A stretch of 64,000 bases of DNA from CATQHD01 sp965243165 (lineage in GTDB: Bacteria > Actinomycetota > Acidimicrobiia > Spongiisociales > Spongiisociaceae). The stretch's first letter is position 1, and every line of letters starts with the position of its first letter. The DNA lies in contig OZ251535.1 in NCBI GenBank assembly GCA_965243165.1, forward strand, positions 372,001 through 436,000, given 5' to 3'. The position numbers were made by a program, and so were the translations under genes. The notes below the pieces were generated by a model. It had not been told where the DNA came from, did no database searches, and saw only the letters and a list, made by a program, of their open reading frames with translations. This document shows positions 1 to 7,164 of this stretch, in pieces.

Positions 1-1370
1 TAGGCGGCGGAGCGGGCGGCGGTATGGGCGTCCAATCCGGCCGCCCAGAAGGCTCCGATCATCCCCGCCAGGACGTCCCCCGTTCCGATGGCGGCCAGCT
101 CCGGCCCGCCCGACGCCACGGCCCACCGCTCCTCCGGCGGACCCATCACGAAAGTGGGGGCCCCTTTCAGCAGCACGGTGACGCCCAGGTCCTGCGCCAG
201 GCGGGCGGCCTCCTGATATGACGCCGTCCGGCCGGAAAGGCGGGTGAACTCGGCGGCGTGGGGGGTAATGACCGTACCGCCCGCCGCCCGCCGCAGGCTC
301 TCGGGCCGGCCGGCCAAGGCGTTCAACCCGTCGGCGTCTACCAGCAGCGGCCCTTCCCGGCCGGCCAGCACCGCCTGCATGAAGGCGCCCGCCCCCGGTC
401 CGGCGCCCATTCCCATCCCCAGCGCCAGCACGTCGAAGCGCCCGGCCAGCTCCAGCACCTCGGCGGCGTCCTCGGGACCGAAGGATTCGGGCGGCTCGGG
501 CCGGGCCCGCCCCACCGCCCGGGTCATGATCTCCGGCGCCCGGATCCTTTCCTCCACCGAGGGCGGGCAGGCGATCATCACCGCCCCGGCCCCGGCCCGC
601 AGCGCCGCCCGCGCCGCCAGCGTCACCGCGCCGCCGATCCCGGCCGACCCTCCCGCCGCCAGCACCGACCCCGCCGACCACTTGTGAGCGGTGCGCCGCC
701 GGACGGGAATCGGGGCGTCCTCCTGTTCGCACAGCCGGAACTCCGGCGCCGTCTCGGGCAGGCCGATATCGACCTCCGTCACCCGTCCGCACAGATCCGG
801 CCCCTCCCCGATCAGATGCCCCACCCGGAGGCCCCCGAAAGTAACGGTGGCGGCGGCCGCCAACACACCCGGAACGGCTTGGCCGGAAGCGGCGTCTAGG
901 CCGGAGGGAACATCCACCGCCAGCACCTTCGCCGGCCCGGCCTCCCCGGCCGCCTTCGCCCAACCAGACAGATCGGGCAGCCTCCCCCCGGCCCGGAAGC
1001 CGCCCCCGAACAGGGCGTCGATCACCAGACCGCACCCGCCCTCCGGCCCCGCGCTCCAAGCCCGCACCGAGGCGCCCGCCCGCACCGCCGCCTCCCTGGC
1101 CCAGGCCGCCGCCTCGGTCCTGGGTTCGGTCAGCGCATATACATCCACCGCCGCCCCCCGCCCGGCCAGATACCGGGCCGCCGCGTAGCCGTCCCCGCCG
1201 TTGTTGCCCGGACCGGCCAGCACCGCCGCCCGCTTCCCGTAGCCGACCCCCCCCAGACGCACCGCTTCCAGCGCCGCCGCCAACCCGGCCCGGTCCACGA
1301 GCGTGATTTCGCTGTCGGCGGCCAAGGCGTCCTGGCGGCGCGACTGTTCGGGAGTGAGCACCAGACGCAT
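1..1370 (-). CDS. nnr: Bifunctional NAD(P)HX epimerase / ADP- or ATP-dependent dehydratase (3' end beyond window)
   Basis: Repairs hydrated NAD(P)H in the cytosol: the N-terminal YjeF_N domain epimerises NAD(P)HX and the C-terminal ribokinase-like domain dehydrates it. The frame from the ATG at 1370 stays open to base 1, about 456 codons, so the C-terminus lies outside the window. The N-terminal domain shows GPGNNGGDG near residue 53, IDALFG and AVDVPSGLDA. The C-terminal domain begins near residue 235 with HKWSAGSVLAAGG and carries ALGMGMG, DADGLNAL, ITPHAAEF and, close to the window edge, GTGDVLAGMIGAF, the conserved GTGD nucleotide site of the dehydratase. The fused order is the usual bacterial arrangement. 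It is transcribed divergently from the methyltransferase at 1615. The family assignment is secure; only the last residues are missing. Confidence 0.93.
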   Translation of the reverse strand, partial: MRLVLTPEQSRRQDALAADSEITLVDRAGLAAALEAVRLGGVGYGKRAAVLAGPGNNGGDGYAAARYLAGRGAAVDVYALTEPRTEAAAWAREAAVRAGASVRAWSAGPEGGCGLVIDALFGGGFRAGGRLPDLSGWAKAAGEAGPAKVLAVDVPSGLDAASGQAVPGVLAAAATVTFGGLRVGHLIGEGPDLCGRVTEVDIGLPETAPEFRLCEQEDAPIPVRRRTAHKWSAGSVLAAGGSAGIGGAVTLAARAALRAGAGAVMIACPPSVEERIRAPEIMTRAVGRARPEPPESFGPEDAAEVLELAGRFDVLALGMGMGAGPGAGAFMQAVLAGREGPLLVDADGLNALAGRPESLRRAAGGTVITPHAAEFTRLSGRTASYQEAARLAQDLGVTVLLKGAPTFVMGPPEERWAVASGGPELAAIGTGDVLAGMIGAFWAAGLDAHTAARSAA

Positions 1371-1614
1371 CGATCCACCCGATTCCCCGTCGGCTTCCGT
1401 CCAGCCCCTCATCCTACCGAATGGTGTTGCCGCCCTCTGCCGGCTGTCACACCTGCCCGGTATGTTGCCCAACACGAAGAATGCATATTTCTCTTGAGGT
1501 ACGGAGTTGCGGAGAACCACCGGCCCCGAGCTTCCCTGGTTGCTTCCGCCCGGCGCGCATGCCGCCGGCCAGGGTTCATCGGGGTAGTATCTTTTCGAGG
1601 AGGAGGCAGACCCG

Positions 1615-2463
1615 ATGACGGCTTTGATCCAGAACACCCTGCCGATCGAGCAGGTGCAGGCAGAAGTGATCGAAGGCGATGCAGCCGAGGTGCTCTGGAC
1701 GCTCCCCGCCGGTTCCGTGCACCTGATCGTTACCTCGCCGCCCTACGCCGACCAGCGCCGTTCGACCTACGGCGGCGTCCATCCCGATGACTACGTCGAG
1801 TGGTTCATGCCGATCGCGGCCGGGCTGAAGCATGTGCTGGCGCCGGAGGGGACTTTCATCCTCAACATCAAGGAAAAGGCGGTGAAAGGGGAGCGCCACA
1901 CCTATGTGCTCGAGCTCATACAGGAGATGCGCCGAGCCGGTTGGCTGTGGACCGAGGAGTTCATCTGGCACAAGAAGAACTGTTATCCGGGCAAGTGGCC
2001 GAACCGTTTCCGGGATGCCTGGGAGAGGCTGCTGCAGTTCAACCTGCAGCGTAAGTTCAAGATGAACCAGGAGGCGGTGAGGGTTCCGGTTGGGGAATGG
2101 GCAAACGGCCGTCTTCGCAATCTGAGCGATACCGACCGCATCCGGGACGAATCGAACGTAGGCAGCGGATTCGGAAAGAACATATCCAATTGGGTGGGGC
2201 GCTCCCTCGCCTATCCCACCAATGTGCTGCATATGGCGACAGAGTGCGCCAACCGCGGCCACAGCGCCGCCTTTCCCGAGAGCCTGCCCGATTGGTTCAT
2301 CCGCCTGTTCACCGATGAAGAAGATCTGGTGCTCGACCCGTTCGCCGGGTCGGGTACCACCCTGGCCGTTGCCGCCAAACTGAACCGCCGTTCCCTGGGG
2401 ATAGATGTAAGCCCGGAGTACTGCGCCCTCATAAGAGAACGGCTGGACCTTCAACCCCGATAA
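1615..2463 (+). CDS. DNA methyltransferase, TSPPY type (N4-cytosine or N6-adenine)
   Basis: A 282-residue S-adenosylmethionine-dependent DNA methyltransferase. The catalytic motif IV, TSPPY (residues 40-44), comes before the SAM-binding motif DPFAGSGTT (about 241-249), the order of beta-class enzymes. SPPY is most often seen in N4-cytosine enzymes, but adenine methylation is not excluded. There is no target-recognition insert of unusual size and no endonuclease domain. The start is set by GAGGAGGAGG at 1597-1606, eight bases upstream, and a -10-like TAGTAT lies at 1585-1590. It converges on the larger methyltransferase gene that ends at 2635. No separate restriction gene is adjacent, so it may be an orphan methylase or the partner of that neighbour. 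Confidence 0.88.
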   Translation: MTALIQNTLPIEQVQAEVIEGDAAEVLWTLPAGSVHLIVTSPPYADQRRSTYGGVHPDDYVEWFMPIAAGLKHVLAPEGTFILNIKEKAVKGERHTYVLELIQEMRRAGWLWTEEFIWHKKNCYPGKWPNRFRDAWERLLQFNLQRKFKMNQEAVRVPVGEWANGRLRNLSDTDRIRDESNVGSGFGKNISNWVGRSLAYPTNVLHMATECANRGHSAAFPESLPDWFIRLFTDEEDLVLDPFAGSGTTLAVAAKLNRRSLGIDVSPEYCALIRERLDLQPR

Positions 2464-2540
2464 TTCACGAAGGCGGCGGCGGCAGATGAAATAAGCGCCC
2501 TCATCCCTTCTGACCTGGGAATACAGGGAGACAGCAGGAG
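2461..2540. repeat. Dispersed ~75-bp intergenic repeat, copy A
   Basis: The segment starting TTCACGA at about 2464 and running through GCAGATGAAATAAGCGCCC, CATCCCTTC and ACAGGGAGACAG aligns, with small gaps and scattered mismatches, to the gap at 54194-54270. Both copies lie just outside coding regions. The element has no open reading frame of note. It could be a short REP or MITE-like sequence. The extent is approximate and was aligned by eye. Confidence 0.55.
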
Positions 2541-2634
2541 GCTCGATCATGGCCCGCCATTGGTGGTCGGGCCGCACGCTGGAGACAAGCCGAACTGGCG
2601 CGTACATCGGAGAAGGCCTTGTCGGTATCGGAGA

Positions 2635-5517
2635 TCAGGCCGGGCGGGTGGACTTTCCGCCGTGGACGGAGGGTTCGGAACACCACTGCCGCCGCAGGAT
2701 ATCCAGCGGGTCGAGGATGTCTTCGGGCAGGCCCAACAGATCGATGAGGACGGCGCGGTCGAGGGCTAGGCGGGCCTGGTCGCGGTAGGCCTCGTTGGCG
2801 GGGAGCAGCTCGCGGCCTCGAAAGTCGTCGAAGATGCGTTCTGCCCGGTCGAGCTGGCCGTGGTCGAGGCGACGGGGGTCCAGCACCGGCAGGTCGGGAA
2901 GCGTGGTGATCGTGAGACAGGCCCGTCCTTGTTGCTGGCGGGCGCCGGTCCACCAGAAGCACATCAGGCCCAGGGTGGTGTTGGCCCACAACAAAATGGG
3001 TATCGCCCACCGCTCTTGGTGGGGTTCGATGCTTGGCCAGGCGCGGCCGCCGATGACCGGCTCCGGGGTGTAGCAGGCCGCCAAACTCTGGGAGTTCAAT
3101 CGGAAGTCGAGATTGAAATGAAGGGCGGAGGCAGTCCGCTTCCATATTTCGAGCGCCTTGGACGCCAAACCGCGCCGGACGCGGCCTTGGCTGTCCGGTT
3201 CGACCACCAGCCGGCGTTCGCGGGGGGCCGAGTGGGCCCACAGCACGGGGTATTCCGGGACCCCCGATATCGGATGGATCTCGAAGGGGCCGCGAGCGGA
3301 GACCCCTTGGGCGGCGGGTTTGGCGCCTATGAGCCGATGAACCAGCCCTTCCCGGCCTACTCGGTCGAGGGTGGTCATCGGGAGGCGGAGAGGCCTGCCC
3401 GTGCGCGGCAACACCAGCCTGCCTTTGGGCAGCTCCACCATGGTGGCGGCCGCGCCCGGTTGAGAGAGGGCGGCCATTCCCCCATCCCGGTTGAGCGATC
3501 CCCGCAGCCACACACCGACAAAGTCGTCCCCTAACGCCAGATACCCGTACTGTTCATCGAGGTTGACCTTCGATATCAGGCGGGCCGTCTCGGCCGCCTC
3601 GGGTAGGCTCTCCGGTCGGCGGGCCAGGTTCACATACAGTGTTTGATCGTCGCCTTTCCCGGCTGCTTTGACGGCGATGATCACTGTGTCGGCCATTCCG
3701 GTGTCCGCCGAGAAGGCCCGCTCGGTGGAGCCGATGCCGGCGATGGATATCACTGCTGTATTTTGGTAATGGGCAGACAGCAGCTCTCGCAGCTTCCTCC
3801 AGGACCTTCCGGCTATCACCGTGAACGGCAGCACCAGCGCCAGCACCCCGCCCTCTTTCAGCTTGACGTTGGCCAGATCTGCAAAATCTGACCCGAGGCC
3901 CGCGTAGCCGTTGCCGACAGGATGTTCCAGGCCGAGGCGCAGCTTCCTCAGCTTTTTCCCCATCAGGCGCTGAGCCTGCTCGTCGTTGTCCAACCCGGCG
4001 AAGTTCGGGAGCGGCACATCCGCTGTCTCGTGATTGGTGGGGCGGGTGAAGGGCGGGTTCATGATGACCAGATGCGCCGAGCCGTGCTGGAGCAATAGTT
4101 CGTTGGATCTCTCCTGGGTTCCGGCGCCGTGAGCCATCTCCTCGCCTACGGCGAACAGGGTCTCGACACCCCGGTCGTCGAGCAGGTCCAGAGAACCGAG
4201 CGCCATGTCGTCTGCCGCAGCGTCGGAGCGCCCATAGCCCATCGTGTAAACACGGGTGTTTCCAAAGGGGATGCTCGGATGGGCCGAGGAGAGCATCGAC
4301 GCGGTCAGGTGAGCAGCTTGAGGCAGGACATCCGCCGCGATCAGGCAAGATTCCATCATCTGGGGATGGATATCGGCGTCATCGCCTCCGGCTCTGCGGT
4401 AGCGGGAACGCACTGCCTGGTAGGCCGCCGAGAGGAGGGTTCCCGTACCGCAGGCCAAGTCGGCGACCCGCAACTCGGTCACGGAGCTGGGGTTTGCCCA
4501 ATCGAGGCCGAGTTTGGCGGCGGCCAGCTCGGCGATCATTGCCGCTGAGGGAGGCAGGGTGTAGAAGGTCGCCAAGAATTTCCGGTCGGCGATCAGCTGC
4601 TGGAACATCCGCCCGGCCAGGTCGTGCATTGTCGTTACACCGATTCCAGCCAGTTCTCCGGCCGCGGCGGCGGTTCGTTCCAGTATCTGGTCGGCTGCAG
4701 CCGGTGGAAGGGGCTTCACGAGCTGCAGTGCGATATAGAAGATCGGCCAGTAGTTGACCTGTGTGATGATGTAGTGCCAGCAATCCAATACCGATTTCTT
4801 GCGGAGCTTCCGGTGTTCATCTCGAAGCTGGTCCAAGGTCTTTATGTCATGGCGGCCTGAGACGGCGGTGTGGAAGGTGGCGGCGTTCAGGATGATGGCG
4901 GCGGCCATGCGGGAGGTCTGTTCTCCGTCCTCCTGCCGCAGTTCCGCCGCCATCTGATCGAGCACGCCCTGAGGAACCGTCGTCCGCAGGCGGTGGGAGA
5001 TGTCTCGGACCGCATCTTCCAAGCGGGCCAGCCCGGCGGTCAAGGTCCTTTCCGACAGGGCGATGTTCTCGCACAGATTTGCGAGGTCGTCTACTCCGCC
5101 TTCCAACCAACCCGCCCTCGGCCATCGGCGGGGGGGGGGGGGGGCGTCGGTGTCCAGGGACAACGCGGCGTACCGATACGCAGCCCGCTCCATCGCTTCT
5201 TCCAGGTTGGGCTGGTTGATGTAGGTGAGAGACGCCGGGAAACGAAGCGCCACCACCTGCTCGACCAGTTGTCCGCCGGGGTCGAGGGTCACCCCGAGCC
5301 GCGCCGCGGCGTCCTGCTCGACGGCGGGGCCCGGTTCGATCTCGGTTTCGATGATGAGCGGCTGTCCGCCGTCATGCTCGATCAGGATGTCGGGACGCAG
5401 CCCCGGCCTTCCGCGCACCGTCCCGGTCCGCTCGGCGCTCACCCTCCATTGCGGGTGCCGCCTGTCCAGCGCCTGGGCGAGCAGTACGTTCAGGTGCGGT
5501 TCTACGTTCTTTGGCAT
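2635..5517 (-). CDS. Large N6-adenine DNA methyltransferase with N-terminal nuclease-like region; contains a 15-G homopolymer
   Basis: A 960-residue protein. Residues 351-361 form SAM motif I (VADLACGTGTL) and residues 487-490 give NPPF, the gamma-class adenine methylase motif IV. The first 100 residues resemble a PD-(D/E)XK fold (RPDILIEHDGG at 41-51, then IIETEIEPG at 55-63), although the usual final lysine is not visible, so cleavage activity is uncertain. The C-terminal 250 residues probably recognise DNA. The overall plan resembles type IIG-like or BREX PglX-like enzymes, with no other BREX genes in view. Codons 125-130 are written in a run of 15 C on the coding strand (5130-5144 on +), encoding APPPPR. 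The frame is open with 15; loss or gain of one base would leave a product of about 125 residues plus a short tail, without the methylase domain. Phase variation is an inference. Confidence 0.85.
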   Translation of the reverse strand: MPKNVEPHLNVLLAQALDRRHPQWRVSAERTGTVRGRPGLRPDILIEHDGGQPLIIETEIEPGPAVEQDAAARLGVTLDPGGQLVEQVVALRFPASLTYINQPNLEEAMERAAYRYAALSLDTDAPPPPRRWPRAGWLEGGVDDLANLCENIALSERTLTAGLARLEDAVRDISHRLRTTVPQGVLDQMAAELRQEDGEQTSRMAAAIILNAATFHTAVSGRHDIKTLDQLRDEHRKLRKKSVLDCWHYIITQVNYWPIFYIALQLVKPLPPAAADQILERTAAAAGELAGIGVTTMHDLAGRMFQQLIADRKFLATFYTLPPSAAMIAELAAAKLGLDWANPSSVTELRVADLACGTGTLLSAAYQAVRSRYRRAGGDDADIHPQMMESCLIAADVLPQAAHLTASMLSSAHPSIPFGNTRVYTMGYGRSDAAADDMALGSLDLLDDRGVETLFAVGEEMAHGAGTQERSNELLLQHGSAHLVIMNPPFTRPTNHETADVPLPNFAGLDNDEQAQRLMGKKLRKLRLGLEHPVGNGYAGLGSDFADLANVKLKEGGVLALVLPFTVIAGRSWRKLRELLSAHYQNTAVISIAGIGSTERAFSADTGMADTVIIAVKAAGKGDDQTLYVNLARRPESLPEAAETARLISKVNLDEQYGYLALGDDFVGVWLRGSLNRDGGMAALSQPGAAATMVELPKGRLVLPRTGRPLRLPMTTLDRVGREGLVHRLIGAKPAAQGVSARGPFEIHPISGVPEYPVLWAHSAPRERRLVVEPDSQGRVRRGLASKALEIWKRTASALHFNLDFRLNSQSLAACYTPEPVIGGRAWPSIEPHQERWAIPILLWANTTLGLMCFWWTGARQQQGRACLTITTLPDLPVLDPRRLDHGQLDRAERIFDDFRGRELLPANEAYRDQARLALDRAVLIDLLGLPEDILDPLDILRRQWCSEPSVHGGKSTRPA
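5130..5144. repeat. 15-base poly-G tract inside the methyltransferase gene
   Basis: Fifteen consecutive G on the + strand, read as C on the coding strand. Tracts this long are prone to slipped-strand mispairing during replication. The surrounding methyltransferase frame is intact only at this length or lengths differing by multiples of three. Confidence 0.9.
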
Positions 5518-5619
5518 GCGCCCATCCTCGTCAGAGGAGACATCCGGCTCGGTTTCGCCGGATATACGGTAGATGAGGTTCGACCGGGGGAACCCTCACC
5601 GGGGCAAACGGCCGGGGGT

Positions 5620-6027
5620 TCAGGGTCGGACCAGGTAGAAGTCCACGGTCAGGTCGGCGCCTTCGCTGCGGCCCAGGCCTACGGCGACCTCGCGGTTCAG
5701 CCAGCCGAACCGCTCGCTCGCCGTCTCGAAGGTGATCAGCTCGCGGGGCTCGGCCGAGTTCTCGCCGGTGCTGATCGACACCCCCGTTCCCCGGTAGGCG
5801 ATCACGTCCTCCCCCGATCCCATGGTTGCCCGGAGGTCGAGGTTCAGGTTTCCGTCGGAGCGGATGGTTACGTAGTCGACTCCCTCCACGGGGATCTCGC
5901 CTTCCCAATGGGGGCCGGCGGCCGTTCCCGTGAAATGGGCGTCGGCCCGCAACCCGGACGGGGTTGCCCCGATGATCTTCATCTCGAAGGCAACCTCCAT
6001 ATGGCAAAAGTGTTCGAGATTGGGCAT
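5620..6027 (-). CDS. DUF3237 family protein
   Basis: A 135-residue protein resembling the DUF3237 family, small beta-barrel proteins of unknown biochemical role often found beside catabolic enzymes. The pattern of an N-terminal strand (MEVAFEMKIIG), a central VDYVTIRSDGNLNLDLRATM segment and a GTGVSIS turn fits that family. The start at 6027 is preceded by a good ribosome site (AAGGAG). It lies 37 bases downstream of the phosphotriesterase-family gene on the same strand, so the two probably form an operon and may act on the same substrate. No catalytic residues are recognised. Confidence 0.7.
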   Translation of the reverse strand: MPNLEHFCHMEVAFEMKIIGATPSGLRADAHFTGTAAGPHWEGEIPVEGVDYVTIRSDGNLNLDLRATMGSGEDVIAYRGTGVSISTGENSAEPRELITFETASERFGWLNREVAVGLGRSEGADLTVDFYLVRP

Positions 6028-6064
6028 GACTCTCCTTTCTTCGGGTATTCGGTCGATGAGCAGC

Positions 6065-7039
6065 TCATTCCCCGGTCAGGATACGCCTGGGGGTCGCGAT
6101 CATGATCTGCCGCCACTGGTCTTCGGTGAGGCCGATCTCCCGTTCGAGCAGCTCGCGGCCCGGCCCCAGGAGCCAGGCGTAGCCGAAGCCCCCGCAGGTT
6201 GCCAGGTCGTCGGCGTAGCAGACGTCGTGGGACATGACGATCTTGTCCAGATGGCCGTCGGCTATCAGCTTCTCGATGCTGCGAAGCACCCGGCGGCGGT
6301 GGAACCCGGTCATCTCCGGCAGGCTGCCCATGCGGTCGAAGGAGACGCAGGCGCCCCGGCGGGCGATCTCGGCGTGGTACCGGGGGTAGGGCTGCCCTCC
6401 GGAATGGCCGACCACCACCCGGCTCAGGTCCACCCCTTCCTGCTCCAGGACGTCGAGCTGCTCCAGCCCGCCGACGCCCCTGGTGGTGTGGGTGGTCAGC
6501 CCGGCTCCGGTCTCGATCTGGGCGCGGGCGGCGGCCCGCAGCACCCGTTCCTCGACGGCCGACAGCCGGTTGTATTGGGCGCCGATCTCACCGATGGTTC
6601 CGGCGCGCACGTCGGTGCCGTCCGCCCCTTCCCGCAGCTCTCGGATCATCTCCTCGGCGATCTCGTCGGCGGTCATCTTCCACAGGCGGGGCGGGTAGTA
6701 GTTCTCGTGGTACCAGCCGGCGCCCAGGATGATGTTCAGCCCGCTGCGCTCCGCCGCCCGGCGGACCGCCGAGGGATGCGGAAGCGGTTTCAGATCCTCG
6801 TCGAACAAGAGCGGGTTGTCGTATTCCCGCAGGCCCCCGGAGGTGAGATCGACCAGCGTGGCGCCCCCCGCCCGGCGCAGCAGGTCCAGCTCGAGGGCGG
6901 CCAGCTCGGGATCGTTGAGGATGTTGGTGAAGATCCAGGCGTCCCTCATCAGGTCGAGGAAGATGTGCTCGTGCATGAGCGTGAGGCCCAGGCCGTCCGC
7001 ATCCACCGGACCGGTCACCGTCATGACTCGATCGGGCAT
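6065..7039 (-). CDS. Phosphotriesterase-family metal-dependent hydrolase
   Basis: A 324-residue TIM-barrel amidohydrolase. The metal ligands of the phosphotriesterase family can be read in order: HEH at residues 23-25 (from LMHEHIF), GEIG in the middle where true phosphotriesterases have a carboxylated lysine and the homology proteins have glutamate, TTHTT, VGHSG, and SHDVCY near the C-terminus carrying the catalytic aspartate. The glutamate variant points to a lactonase or esterase-like activity rather than organophosphate hydrolysis. Start ATG at 7039 has GAGGAAGG upstream. It is followed by the DUF3237 gene, and divergent from the DMFase-like gene at 7165. The natural substrate cannot be told. 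Confidence 0.85.
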   Translation of the reverse strand: MPDRVMTVTGPVDADGLGLTLMHEHIFLDLMRDAWIFTNILNDPELAALELDLLRRAGGATLVDLTSGGLREYDNPLLFDEDLKPLPHPSAVRRAAERSGLNIILGAGWYHENYYPPRLWKMTADEIAEEMIRELREGADGTDVRAGTIGEIGAQYNRLSAVEERVLRAAARAQIETGAGLTTHTTRGVGGLEQLDVLEQEGVDLSRVVVGHSGGQPYPRYHAEIARRGACVSFDRMGSLPEMTGFHRRRVLRSIEKLIADGHLDKIVMSHDVCYADDLATCGGFGYAWLLGPGRELLEREIGLTEDQWRQIMIATPRRILTGE

Positions 7040-7164
7040 CTGTCCGCCTTCCTCCGCCGCCGATCTCCGCCCGCGCGGACGCTCACCTTACCGATGCGAA
7101 GGGTATCGTCTTCAGGACGGCCGGGCCGACCCGGTTGCGGTTTTCTGATTGCGAGGTGAAGGAA

